A stretch of DNA of 64,000 nucleotides from positions 1-64,000 of the forward strand of contig DYFV01000003.1 of the NCBI GenBank assembly GCA_020725025.1, written 5' to 3'. This stretch comes from Azoarcus sp. (GTDB lineage Bacteria; Pseudomonadota; Gammaproteobacteria; Burkholderiales; Rhodocyclaceae). The translations under genes were made by a program, and so were the position numbers. A model generated the notes under the pieces. The model saw only the letters and a list, made by a program, of their open reading frames with translations. It was not told the DNA's origin and did no database searches. This document shows, in pieces, positions 45,778-54,280 of this stretch (positions are counted from its first letter, which is position 1; each line of letters starts with the position of its first letter).

Positions 45778-47209
45778 GGCGAACGGCGGAACGCTCCTCG
45801 TGATGGGCGGACCCGTCCGGTCCGCGATGACGCGCCTGCCGGGTCGGCCCCGGGGCGCACTGGGCGAGCAGGTCGGGCGCGGCCCGCTCGACGGCGCAGC
45901 CCCACTCCAGGGGCTGGTCCTGGGTGTAGCGCTTGCCCAGGGACCAGGCGATCTCGGCGCGGGCGAGCTCCACGCCCATGTAGAAGGCGTGGCTCCCGTC
46001 CGACTCCAGGCCCAGGCGGGGAAAGAGCGCAAAGGGGTCGCGCTCCACGTGATGTCCGTCGCGGTTGTAGACGTGCAGGCCGCGCGCGGAGATCTGCACG
46101 CGGAAGCTCGGGTCGCGCACCCCGCGCGCGGTCTCGTCGATCTCCTCGGGCGAATCCGGGAAGGGGTACTTGCCGTGCACCGTCATCAGCGCCTCGGTGA
46201 GGCCCTTGGGCAGCGCGCTCGTCTCGCGGGCGCGGTACATCACGCGCCGCGCCACGTCGGCCTCGCGCACCGCGCGGCGCGCGTGATTGCTGACCTGGGT
46301 GGTGAGCACCGCCGAGGCGCGAAGCTCGGCGGCGATGCCCAGGAGCACCGCATTGATGCCGCTGGTGTCGGCCTCGGTGAGCTCGGTCACGTTGCCGATG
46401 CCCATCATGATGGCCACCTCGGGAAAGCGCTCGCGCAGGCGCTTGTAGCGGCACAGGGAATCGAGCAGGCCGAAGGGGATGGGGTCCAGGATGGCGTCGG
46501 CGAGGAAGGGCCGTCCGCGCCGCGCGAGGCTTTCCACCGCGGCATGAAAAGACGCCTCCTCGTCGGGCTGGCGCGGGATCAGGACGGGCGTGGCGGCCAC
46601 CTCGTCGGCGAGCCACAGGGTGTCGGGGGTGAGGCTCAGCAGGAAGTCCGCGCCGGCGCGCCCGCCGCGCAGCAGTTCGTCGGCGTCGAGGGAATCCACG
46701 CTCACCCGGTGCCCCTCGCCCTTCAGCGCGGCCACCGCATCTTCGAGATGCGGAAAGTCCGTGGCGGGCAGGCAGCCCAGGTCGATCACGTCTGCACCGT
46801 CCGCGCGCAGACGGGCCGCGCGCGCGACGATGGCCTCCACGTCGAGCCTCGGCGCATCCACGATCTCCGAGAAGATCCGGATGTCGTACTCGGAAAGGCT
46901 GTCCGCCTGCGCCGGGCGGTTGAAGTGGCGCGGCAGGTCCTTGAGCTCGTCGGGCCCGCGCTCGACGGGCACGCCGAAGTGGGCGGAGAGCGCCTCCAGA
47001 TCGCCCCGGCAGCGCCCCGGCACCATCACCCGGTCCACACCCGGGGGCAGCGTCAGCCGGCGCCGGATCATGTCCGCCGTCATGAGCCCGGCCACCTGCA
47101 GGCCGAGCTCGCGTACTTCCCAGGTGAAGGGTGCCGGCGCCATGCCGGCCAGCACCCGCTCGAGACTGTGCTGCGCAAGTCGTCCCGTCAGGAAGACAAT
47201 GTGCTCCAT
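45761..47209 (-). CDS. Dihydropteroate-synthase-related protein (DUF6513 + pterin-binding)
   Basis: 482 aa. N-terminal DUF6513-like part (IVFLTGRLAQHSLERVLAGM), then a DHPS-type TIM barrel: FSEIVDAPRL, LRADGADVIDLGCLP, VSVDSLDADELLRG, VLIPRQ and PFLADAILDPIPFG. It is probably the enzyme class that joins a pterin to the ribosyl-aminobenzene moiety in H4MPT, in place of folate DHPS (inference from gene context and archaeal homologues). ATG in the frame behind TCTGAAATG; overlaps the flavoprotein gene by 22 nt. Confidence 0.86.
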   Translation of the reverse strand: MEHIVFLTGRLAQHSLERVLAGMAPAPFTWEVRELGLQVAGLMTADMIRRRLTLPPGVDRVMVPGRCRGDLEALSAHFGVPVERGPDELKDLPRHFNRPAQADSLSEYDIRIFSEIVDAPRLDVEAIVARAARLRADGADVIDLGCLPATDFPHLEDAVAALKGEGHRVSVDSLDADELLRGGRAGADFLLSLTPDTLWLADEVAATPVLIPRQPDEEASFHAAVESLARRGRPFLADAILDPIPFGLLDSLCRYKRLRERFPEVAIMMGIGNVTELTEADTSGINAVLLGIAAELRASAVLTTQVSNHARRAVREADVARRVMYRARETSALPKGLTEALMTVHGKYPFPDSPEEIDETARGVRDPSFRVQISARGLHVYNRDGHHVERDPFALFPRLGLESDGSHAFYMGVELARAEIAWSLGKRYTQDQPLEWGCAVERAAPDLLAQCAPGPTRQARHRGPDGSAHHEERSAVRHADDL

Positions 47210-47772
47210 TTCAGAGACAGCTCCGCGAGACGCGCATTCAGGGCCTGCTCCAGGGTTGCGGGGGTTTCGACGACCCGGCAGTGGTCGATGCGCCGCAGGC
47301 GCTCCACGTTCTCGAGGTCGATGTTGCGCGGCCGCAGCTCGACCCACTCGCGCGGACTCCGCGTGATCACCACCGGTTCGCTGTCGCACGCAAAGACGAT
47401 GCCAGGAATCCCCAGCTTGCCCGCCTGGGCGAACATGTTGGTGGGCAGCGTGTCGGAGAGCCCGATCACGCACTTGGCCACGGTGTTGCTGGTGGCGGGC
47501 GCCACCACCACGGTGTGGTAGACGTCGTCGTAGAGCATCCCCACCGGCACCGAGCTGGCGCTCTTGTCCCGAAAGACGCGGAAGCGCTCGCGCAGGCGCT
47601 CCATGGGATAACCGTAGAGGGGCAGCACCTCCTCGGCGGCGGCGGAGAGAAAGAAATCCACCTCGGGCAGGCGGAAGGCGAGCTCCAGCGCCTCGGTCAG
47701 GAAGTGGCCCGAGCCGGTGATCGCCCAGGCGAAGCGGCGGCGCCGGCCCGGGTCGCTCGCCCGGGGCCGCAC
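47188..47772 (-). CDS. Archaeal-type flavoprotein, dihydromethanopterin reductase-like
   Basis: 194 aa from GTG 47772. HFCD/flavoprotein fold: FAWAITGSGHFLTEALELAF at the N-terminus, FLSAAAEEVLPLYGY, VVVAPATSNTVAKCVIGLSDTLPTN and ELRPRNIDLENVERL. DmrB/AfpA-type proteins reduce dihydromethanopterin to H4MPT. A longer frame (ATG 47886) would overlap the preceding activator gene by 95 nt; the shorter start, just after TGAGGA, is preferred but not certain. Confidence 0.82.
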   Translation of the reverse strand: MRPRASDPGRRRRFAWAITGSGHFLTEALELAFRLPEVDFFLSAAAEEVLPLYGYPMERLRERFRVFRDKSASSVPVGMLYDDVYHTVVVAPATSNTVAKCVIGLSDTLPTNMFAQAGKLGIPGIVFACDSEPVVITRSPREWVELRPRNIDLENVERLRRIDHCRVVETPATLEQALNARLAELSLKWSTLSS

Positions 47773-47791
47773 GCCGCCGGGCGGTTCGTCC

Positions 47792-49783
47792 TCAGTGGGA
47801 CGCGGAGTCGGTGGAAAGGGGGATGCGCAGCCGATGCAATCTTCGGTAGAGGGTGTTGCGACTGATGTCGAGGGCTTTGGCGACATTGCTCACGTTCCAG
47901 CGTTGTTCTTGAAGCAGGCCGAGCAGTACCGCACGCTCGCTGGCCTGGATCGGATCGAGCTTCACGTCGTCGTCGCCCGCTACCGCAGCCCCCGTCGGAG
48001 TTGGGCCTGCAACCGCCAGCGGCGCAGGCGCCGCAAGCCGCTCGCGGCCTGCCTGGCGCAAGGCCGGCGGCAGCGCCGCCATGCTCAGGCGCCCGCCCTC
48101 GGCGAGCACCGCCGCGGTACGCAGCACGTGCCGCAGCTGGCGCAGGTTCCCCGGCCAGGGGTAGCTCATGAGCAGCGTCTCCGCATCGGGGTCGATGCTC
48201 ATGCGCGCGCCGGCCTCTTCCTGCAGCACCCGGCAGATGAGGTCCCGCTTGTCGCTGCGCTCGCGCAGCGGCGGCAGGGTCACCTCCAGGCCGGCAAGCC
48301 GGTAGTAGAGGTCCTCGCGGAAGGCGCCCTCGGCCACGAGCCTGGGCAGGTCGCGATGCGTGGCGCTCACCAGCTGGAAGTCCACCGGGATGACCTCTTC
48401 CGAGCCGAGCGGCGAGACGCGACGTTCATCGAGCACCCGCAAGAGCCGTGCCTGCAGCGTCAGCGGCATGTCGCCGATTTCGTCCAGGAAGAGCGTGCCG
48501 CGATCGGCCTGCAGGATCTTGCCCCGCCGGCCGTTGCGCTGGGCGCCGGTGAAGGCGCCGGCGCGATAGCCGAACAGTTCGCTCTCGATGAGCGTCTCCG
48601 GCAGCGAGGCGCAGTTCACCGCCACGAACTGGCCGGAGGCATAGGGGCTGCCCTCGTGCAGCGCCCGCGCGAAGACCTCCTTGCCCGCCCCGGTCTCGCC
48701 GTGCAGCAGCACCGGGATGCGCTTGGCGACCACGCGCGCGGCCACGCTCATCTGCGACACGATGCGCTCGTCGCCGAACTGCTCGGCGGCCTTCCCCGGC
48801 GCCGACTCTTCCACCGGCGCCGGCACGCCGACGCGCTCGGACGAGATCAGCGACTGGGCGGCCGGCTGCTGGGCCACCACGAAGAAGCGGTTGGAGCGCC
48901 CGGCGCAGAAGGTCGGGACCGGATGGAAGGAGCTGCGCGTGCTGCGCTGGAGGATGTCTGGCAGGGTCGTCTGGAAGACCTGCTCGATCTGCTTGCCGCG
49001 GATCTCGTCCACCGAGGGATAGCCCAGCTGGAACAGCGCGCTGCGGTTCGCGGCGCGGATGCTGCCGTCGTGGGACACGACCAGCTTGCCTTCGTGCAGC
49101 GTGTAGACGAACTCCGGCCGGCTGTGGAAGTGAACCGGGCAGGCGTCCTGGAAGCGAAGATCCAGGAGCCGGTTCTCGATCATCTGGGCCGTCATCCCGA
49201 GCAGCACCAGGGAGTGCTGCTGCATGAGCTGGGAGCGGCTGGTGACGTCGAGCACGGCGACAACCTCGCCGTCCGGGTCGAAGATCGGCACCGCCGAACA
49301 GGTGAGCGAGGTGTAGGCGCCGTAGAAGTGGTCGTGCTGGCGCACCACCACCGGCTCGCGCGCCACCAGACAGGTCCCCATGCCGTTGGTACCCACCGCC
49401 GGCTCGCTCCAGACGGCGCCCGGGCAGAAGCCGACCTGGGCCATCATGGAGGAGAACTCCGGGGCCGCCACCATGTGCAGGATCACACCCTCGGTGTCGA
49501 CCAGCACGACGGCGGACTCGCGATCGCCCAGCTGCTGGAACAGCGTGGTCATCTCGAGCTTGGCGCAGTCGATGATGTCGCGCGAGCGGTCGCGGTGCTT
49601 CTCGAGCAGCCGCTCGCCCAGGATGTCCGGGCGGGCCGGCCTTTCCGGATCGAGACCGTAGTCGGTCAGGCAGCGGGTCCAGGAACGGGTCACGAGGTCG
49701 GTGGTGAGGGCACGGGCACGCCCATCCACGACGTCGTGCACCCGGCGTGCGTGGTCGCGCACTTCCGGCATCGAAGAGTTCAC
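47792..49783 (-). CDS. Sigma-54-dependent activator, AcoR-like (GAF-AAA-Fis)
   Basis: 663 aa, GTG start behind AAGGAGGAGACC (an ATG four codons later lacks spacing). GAF region about 75-200 with WSEPAVGTNGMGTCL; PAS-like part to about 310. AAA+ with Walker A GETGAGKE, GAFTGA and Walker [11 protein letters not shown] all intact, and a Fis-type HTH (VAKALDISRNTLYRRLHRL). It heads the leftward operon of flavoprotein, DHPS-like, DUF447, MfnB-like and perhaps the chemoreceptor. It may couple cofactor supply to alcohol use. Confidence 0.93.
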   Translation of the reverse strand: MNSSMPEVRDHARRVHDVVDGRARALTTDLVTRSWTRCLTDYGLDPERPARPDILGERLLEKHRDRSRDIIDCAKLEMTTLFQQLGDRESAVVLVDTEGVILHMVAAPEFSSMMAQVGFCPGAVWSEPAVGTNGMGTCLVAREPVVVRQHDHFYGAYTSLTCSAVPIFDPDGEVVAVLDVTSRSQLMQQHSLVLLGMTAQMIENRLLDLRFQDACPVHFHSRPEFVYTLHEGKLVVSHDGSIRAANRSALFQLGYPSVDEIRGKQIEQVFQTTLPDILQRSTRSSFHPVPTFCAGRSNRFFVVAQQPAAQSLISSERVGVPAPVEESAPGKAAEQFGDERIVSQMSVAARVVAKRIPVLLHGETGAGKEVFARALHEGSPYASGQFVAVNCASLPETLIESELFGYRAGAFTGAQRNGRRGKILQADRGTLFLDEIGDMPLTLQARLLRVLDERRVSPLGSEEVIPVDFQLVSATHRDLPRLVAEGAFREDLYYRLAGLEVTLPPLRERSDKRDLICRVLQEEAGARMSIDPDAETLLMSYPWPGNLRQLRHVLRTAAVLAEGGRLSMAALPPALRQAGRERLAAPAPLAVAGPTPTGAAVAGDDDVKLDPIQASERAVLLGLLQEQRWNVSNVAKALDISRNTLYRRLHRLRIPLSTDSASH

Positions 49784-50100
49784 GGTCTCCTCCTTGGATA
49801 CTGCCCGCGGCCGTTGCCGGACATCTCTTGCGTCAGGTCGCCCGCCGCGCCGTTTCGGTGCCCCTCCTCGGAACCGCGTTCCGACTCCCCCCCGGAGCCG
49901 TGCGTCCTGCCGGACCACCGAATCATGATTTCGCCAAAAGTATAGGCCTCCAGGGCGGGGATGGACAGCCTGCCGCGAATGCTTCTTGCTTCCGCGTTGC
50001 AGCGCTCCGCGCATGGCCTGGTTTTCGCTTGATGTCGCGGGCGGCGTTCACCATTCCGGCGCGCCGCGTCCCGGAAAACCCCACCCAGGAGCCCGTCATC
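49784..50100. other. Divergent region, activator / folB
   Basis: 317 bp without a credible gene. It holds a rightward sigma-54-like sequence (50014-50029). Leftward, TATACT (in the complement of 49937-49950) could be a -10 element of the activator, but no good -35 partner was seen. Confidence 0.5.
50014..50029 (+). promoter_or_regulatory. Weak sigma-54-like promoter of folB
   Basis: TGGCCT-GGTTT-TCGCT keeps the -24 GG and -12 GC at correct spacing but has mismatches in both elements. About 85 nt upstream of the GTG start. Confidence 0.4.
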
Positions 50101-50604
50101 GTGCAATCGCCCCATCCCCTGCAGCGCCTGCCCACTCGCTTCGACCCCGCTGCGCAGCTCGACGACGCGCCGATGGACATCATCTTCATCGACGGCTTCC
50201 GCGGCAATACGGTCATCGGCATCTGCGACGACGAGCTGCACGAGCCGCAGCCGGTGCGCATCGATCTCGCCGCCGGCGTGCCGCGCAGCCTCGCCTGCAG
50301 CACGGACCGCATCGGCGACACCATCGACTACGGCGAGGTCCGTCAGGCCCTGCGCGAGCTCATGGAAACCCATCGCTTCCAGCTCCTCGAGGCGTTCGCC
50401 GAAGCGATCGCCAATCTCGTCCTCAACCGCTTCGGCGCCCACTGGCTGCGGATCGCCGTCACCAAGCCCGCCAAGTTCGACGACGTGGACGGCGTGGGCG
50501 TGGTCATCGAGCGGCGCCGCCCCGCCGGCGACGCGCAGCGCCGCTCCGCCGAGGTCCTGCACGTCCTGGGTGCGGGCCTGGTCCCCGGAACTCGCGAGGA
50601 CTGA
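50101..50604 (+). CDS. folB: Dihydroneopterin aldolase (FolB family)
   Basis: 167 aa. FolB core from about residue 25: MDIIFIDGFRGNTVIGICDDE, then RIDLAAG, DTIDYGEVRQALRELMETH and the catalytic-region LLEAFAEAIANLVLNRF, KPAKFDDVDGVGVVIERRR. GTG start behind CAGGAG gives a 24-residue extension; ATG 50173 has no binding site. It makes 6-hydroxymethyldihydropterin, needed for both folate and H4MPT. Placed within the H4MPT cluster. Confidence 0.88.
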   Translation: MQSPHPLQRLPTRFDPAAQLDDAPMDIIFIDGFRGNTVIGICDDELHEPQPVRIDLAAGVPRSLACSTDRIGDTIDYGEVRQALRELMETHRFQLLEAFAEAIANLVLNRFGAHWLRIAVTKPAKFDDVDGVGVVIERRRPAGDAQRRSAEVLHVLGAGLVPGTRED

Positions 50605-50613
50605 AACGCACGC

Positions 50614-50656
50614 GGGGCGGGAAAGGCCGAAGCGATCCTTCGACCTTTCCCGCCCC
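50614..50656. terminator. Bidirectional terminator between folB and fae
   Basis: GGGGCGGGAAAGG and CCTTTCCCGCCCC are perfect 13-bp arms around a 17-nt loop whose CGAAG and CTTCG can pair further. It sits between convergent genes. Confidence 0.8.
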
Positions 50657-50710
50657 GGCCGGGCGATGGGGCAAGCAGCCGCCCCGTCGTCCGACGAACA
50701 CGTTCGAATC

Positions 50711-51220
50711 TCAGTGCGCAGCGAACGGGTGTTCCGCGGTGCGCTTCTTCTCGACCACCTCGGCCGCCGTCGGCTGGCCGGCAACCGCGCGCTGGATGGC
50801 CTCGCGGGTGGCGCGGTAGTTGTAGTCCTGGATCTTCTTGTCGTCCTCGGCGAGCCAGTGGATGAACACGCCCACGCAGATGAAGAGGTTGTCGGCCTCG
50901 TCCAGCGGGATGGTGCCGTCCTCGACGCTGTCGGCGACCGCCATGGCCACGGCCCGCTGGGCCGGGCCGAACATCTGCACGGCCTGCTTGGCGCCCTTGA
51001 TGGTCACCTTGTTGAACATCACGGTGTTGGGCTTGGCCAGGAGGTTGGGGGCGACGACGGCGAGCAGCGAGGTGAAGCCGTCCTTGTTGTTCGTCAGGGC
51101 GTTGGCGAACGCCGTCTCGGCGGCGCTGCCACGCGGTCCGATGATCAGGTCGATGTGGGCGACCTCGTTGCCGTCTCCTACCAGCGACTCACCCACCAGC
51201 ATGCGATCGATTTTTGCCAT
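50711..51220 (-). CDS. fae: Formaldehyde-activating enzyme
   Basis: 169 aa, canonical Fae. Condenses formaldehyde with H4MPT to methylene-H4MPT. The catalytic His22 is present in [35 protein letters not shown] and [26 protein letters not shown] (outline) follow. AAAAGGAGCACAACA gives a strong ribosome binding site. Last gene of the leftward operon beginning with the MptG-like gene. Its start overlaps the end of the CitG-like gene by 32 nt. Fae is usually made in large amounts, which fits the strong site and the terminator after it. Confidence 0.96.
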   Translation of the reverse strand: MAKIDRMLVGESLVGDGNEVAHIDLIIGPRGSAAETAFANALTNNKDGFTSLLAVVAPNLLAKPNTVMFNKVTIKGAKQAVQMFGPAQRAVAMAVADSVEDGTIPLDEADNLFICVGVFIHWLAEDDKKIQDYNYRATREAIQRAVAGQPTAAEVVEKKRTAEHPFAAH

Positions 51221-52196
51221 TGTGTTGTGCTCCTTTTGATTTCACCGTCCCCTCCTCGAGGAAGGGATGCACTACGTCGGACGTCGGAATCGGTCCGATG
51301 CCGGCGTGTTCAATACACGATCCGTGCCAGCTCTCCCCCGGACGCATTCCGATCAGCCCCGGCCGCGTCAGCGCGGCGGCGAAAAGGGTGCAGACGGTGA
51401 GATCGGCGGTCGTGCCGGGGTTGATTCCCGCGGCCTTCAGGCTTTCGTCCCACTGCACGAACGCGTCGCTGTCGCCGGCGGCCGGCTCGTCGGCGAGCCG
51501 GGCGCGCCAGGCGGCGGCTTCGGTGGTGACACTCTGCGCCACGCCCGCCCCGTGTTTTCGCACAATGTGTGAATCGGGCCGGCCGGCGAGGAAGCCGACG
51601 AAGAGCGCCTGCACCGCGTCGGCCAGACGGCCGCGCGAAGCGGCCAGCGCGGCGAAGCCCGCGCCGAAGATGTCGGCATAGTCCTCGGCATACTGGCGGG
51701 CGACGCTGTCGCGGTCGGCGGCGAGCGCCATCGCCACGCGCAGGTCGACGGCGGGCGGGGCGGACACGTCCTCGTTCTCGACCCGGCCGAGTCCGCCCGG
51801 GTTGGCCAGCAGGATGCCCCGGTAGGCGGCGCACGCATCGTCCACGTCCAGCCTCGCCAGCACCCCGCGGACAGCCGCGCGCAGGCTGGGCAGGCCGGAC
51901 TCCAGCGCAGCGGCGATCGGCGCGCACAGCAGCACGATGCCCAGGTTGGTGTTGCAACCCACCGCCGCCCGGGTGGCCGCCACCGCAGCCTCGATGCGCG
52001 CGCCCACCGGGGCACCGCGGGCGAAGAGCGGATCCACCGCCGCCCGGGCACTGACGAGGAACTGCTCCGCGTGCATGGCGTGCCCATCGGAGACGAGGCT
52101 CACGTTGCCGGGCTTGCGCACGGCGACGTCCAGCCCGCAGGCCCACAGGAAGGCCGCGCGGCCTTGCGCGAGAGCTTGGTCGAGCGTACTCACCAC
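51189..52196 (-). CDS. CitG-like (triphosphoribosyl-dephospho-CoA synthase family) protein
   Basis: 335 aa, GTG start behind GGAGG. ATP:dephospho-CoA triphosphoribosyl transferase family: [56 protein letters not shown]-like and [16 protein letters not shown]. No citrate lyase or malonate decarboxylase genes are near. Homologues are a regular part of bacterial H4MPT clusters; a ribosyl-phosphate transfer step in H4MPT synthesis is a plausible role (inference). Confidence 0.85.
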   Translation of the reverse strand: MVSTLDQALAQGRAAFLWACGLDVAVRKPGNVSLVSDGHAMHAEQFLVSARAAVDPLFARGAPVGARIEAAVAATRAAVGCNTNLGIVLLCAPIAAALESGLPSLRAAVRGVLARLDVDDACAAYRGILLANPGGLGRVENEDVSAPPAVDLRVAMALAADRDSVARQYAEDYADIFGAGFAALAASRGRLADAVQALFVGFLAGRPDSHIVRKHGAGVAQSVTTEAAAWRARLADEPAAGDSDAFVQWDESLKAAGINPGTTADLTVCTLFAAALTRPGLIGMRPGESWHGSCIEHAGIGPIPTSDVVHPFLEEGTVKSKGAQHNGKNRSHAGG

Positions 52197-52228
52197 CGCA
52201 CCTCCATGGCGAATGCGGCCGCAACCCT

Positions 52229-52264
52229 TAGCCTGGATGCCGCCGGGGCTCCATCCGGGCTACG
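52229..52264. repeat. Intergenic repeat, GTAGCCCGGATGG type, copy 5
   Basis: TAGCCTGGATGCCGCC then GGGGCTCCATCCGGGCTA, an inverted repeat. It lies within the mtdB-mch operon, between the RimK-like and CitG-like genes. Confidence 0.65.
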
Positions 52265-52292
52265 CGGGGCTGCGGCAAGACGTTTCATACGC

Positions 52293-53261
52293 TCACCCGG
52301 CGCAGGCCGCGGCGGTCAGATCCAGGCCCAGCCGGCGCTGCAGCAGGTCGTCGACCATGGCCTGGGCGATGTCCAGGTCGGTGACCGACTGCAGGCCGCG
52401 CCAGGCGGCCACGCCGTTCACCTCGAGCACCTGGGCGCCGCCGGGTGCAGCGGGGTCGGGGACCAGGTCGACGCCCGCGTAGTCCATCCCGAGGGCGGCC
52501 GCGGCACCTTGCGCCAGCGCGGCCACCGGCGGCGTCAGCGCCGCCGGGATGCAGCGCGCCCCCTGCGCGACGTTGCGCACCCAGTGCCCGCTCACCCGCT
52601 TCATCGCCGCCACCGCCCGTCCGCCCACCACCAGCACCCGCCAGTCGAAGCCGGGAGCGCCCGGCCCCTCGGGCTGGGACACGAAGCGCTGCAGGTAGGC
52701 GAGCCCACCGAGCGGGGCGAGATCCGGCAAGGGCACGGCGCGGCCATCCACCAGCCCCACCTGCTGCAACCCCTTGCCCTGGGAGCCGAACAGCGGCTTG
52801 AGCACCAGGCATCGGCCGGCCGCCGTCTCGGCCATCACCAGGCGCCGCGCCTGGGCCTCGGACTCCAGTGCCCAGGCGGCCGGGGTGGGGATGCCGGCGC
52901 CGTGCAGCAGGAAGCTCGTCATCGACTTGTCCACGCTGCGCTCGATGGCCCGGGCGTCGTTGTAGACCGGTACGCCGAGTTCCCGCAGCCCGTGGAGGAT
53001 GCCCAGTCGCTTGGTGATCTGCTCCAGGCTGCCGCCGGCGATGCCGCGCACGATGGCCGCCACCGGCAGCTCCCGCCCGAAACCGGGGATGACGATGCCG
53101 GTCCCGGTGCGCGAGGTGTCGAAGCGGCAGTCGGCCAGATCCGCGCAGCGTCCCTCGAAGCCGCGCCTGGCGAGCGCCCGGCGCAGGCGCGCGGTGTGCC
53201 AGCCGGTCTCGTCGGTGAGGATGGCCACGCGCGGGCGCGCCGAACCGCTTCCCGTGCTCAT
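52293..53261 (-). CDS. RimK/MptN-type ATP-grasp ligase
   Basis: 322 aa. ATP-grasp of the RimK group: GRCLVLKPLFGSQGKGLQQ (about 160-180), WRVLVVGGRAVAAMKR and GAQVLEVNGVAAWRGLQ. MptN adds glutamate to tetrahydrosarcinapterin/H4MPT; a role in side-chain glutamylation of H4MPT or methylofuran is likely. ATG 53261 overlaps the mch stop by 4 nt; the longer frame upstream would overlap mch. Confidence 0.88.
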   Translation of the reverse strand: MSTGSGSARPRVAILTDETGWHTARLRRALARRGFEGRCADLADCRFDTSRTGTGIVIPGFGRELPVAAIVRGIAGGSLEQITKRLGILHGLRELGVPVYNDARAIERSVDKSMTSFLLHGAGIPTPAAWALESEAQARRLVMAETAAGRCLVLKPLFGSQGKGLQQVGLVDGRAVPLPDLAPLGGLAYLQRFVSQPEGPGAPGFDWRVLVVGGRAVAAMKRVSGHWVRNVAQGARCIPAALTPPVAALAQGAAAALGMDYAGVDLVPDPAAPGGAQVLEVNGVAAWRGLQSVTDLDIAQAMVDDLLQRRLGLDLTAAACAG

Positions 53262-54280
53262 GCCTGCTCCAGCCACAGCCCGCGCAGCAGCGCCATGTCG
53301 GTCTTGCCCGCGTGCCAGGTCGTGCCGCTTTCGAGGCTGCTCACCCACACCTCGGCGGGGGCGAAGAGCGCCGGGTCGATGCGGTAGAAGTCGTATTCGT
53401 AGTCGCGGAAGATGTCCGCGAAGGAGCGGCCGTAGTCGCGGGAGTTGCCCGACGGCAGCCGGCGCGCCAGATCGCGGGCGGCGTCCGCGTCGCCCGCCAC
53501 GGTGAGGTGCACCTGGCCGCCGTAGAGGATGGCGTCGTTGGTCCGCCCCATCGCCACGCCCGGGTCCGGGCTCACCGCCGGCAGCGGCGCGCGCGCGCTT
53601 CCGTCCACGATGTCGCCGAGGGGGAAGCCCAGCTCGTGGGCCTTGTGCAGGGCCACCTCCAGGACGCGCGCCACCACCTGGGTGGTGCCGGCAAGGCTGT
53701 TGGTGGGCGTGAGCACGATGGTGAGCCCCGCCGGCTCCAGGCCGCAGTCGCGCAGGATCTTGTCGACCACCACCGGCGGCGGCGGACGGTCCACCTCCAG
53801 CACCAGTACGCCGGTCGGCGCGCGGTCGCGGTAACCCAGCTCCTCGAAGAGCGCCTCGCGGGCGGCGAGCGCGCGTGCCGGCCCGGAACCGAGGGAGAAG
53901 AACTTCTTCCCGCCCGCCTCCTCCTTGCTCGCAGCGAGGCTCCAGCCGGCGTACTGGCTGGCGAGGCAGGCAAGCACCGGCTGCGGGCTCGACACCTCCA
54001 GCCAGGTCGGCCAGCCCGCGCCGTCGTCGGCAGCGAGCCGCACCCGCCCGAGTCCGCCCAGGCAGATCTCGCCGACGGCCATGCCGGCCGCCACGCTGCC
54101 CGGTACGGCGATGCCGGCGTCGATCACCGTCACCCCGTTGTCGAGCCGCGACACGCCCAGGCGCAGCTCGGCCGCGCGGGCGATCAGGTCGGCGACGCGG
54201 GTTGCCGCCAGCTCATTGACACTCGGCCGTCCGCCCTGCCCGGGCGCGGCCTCCTGCGGAAACATCGCCGCTTGAATCAT
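53258..54280 (-). CDS. mch: Methenyl-H4MPT cyclohydrolase
   Basis: 340 aa, close to the usual length. Converts methenyl-H4MPT to formyl-H4MPT in the cytoplasm. Family stretches SVNELAATRVADLI, GGLGRVRLAADDGA, SPQPVLACLASQYAGW, FFSLGSGPARALA and GRTNDAILYGGQVHLTV. Starts inside the upstream ATP-grasp gene (68-nt overlap) and ends in a 4-nt overlap with the RimK-like gene. Confidence 0.95.
   Translation of the reverse strand: MIQAAMFPQEAAPGQGGRPSVNELAATRVADLIARAAELRLGVSRLDNGVTVIDAGIAVPGSVAAGMAVGEICLGGLGRVRLAADDGAGWPTWLEVSSPQPVLACLASQYAGWSLAASKEEAGGKKFFSLGSGPARALAAREALFEELGYRDRAPTGVLVLEVDRPPPPVVVDKILRDCGLEPAGLTIVLTPTNSLAGTTQVVARVLEVALHKAHELGFPLGDIVDGSARAPLPAVSPDPGVAMGRTNDAILYGGQVHLTVAGDADAARDLARRLPSGNSRDYGRSFADIFRDYEYDFYRIDPALFAPAEVWVSSLESGTTWHAGKTDMALLRGLWLEQA

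Noticed and set aside
51189-52196. Genuine citrate lyase or malonate decarboxylase CitG/MdcB
   Set aside because: No cit or mdc genes in the window; embedded between H4MPT genes.
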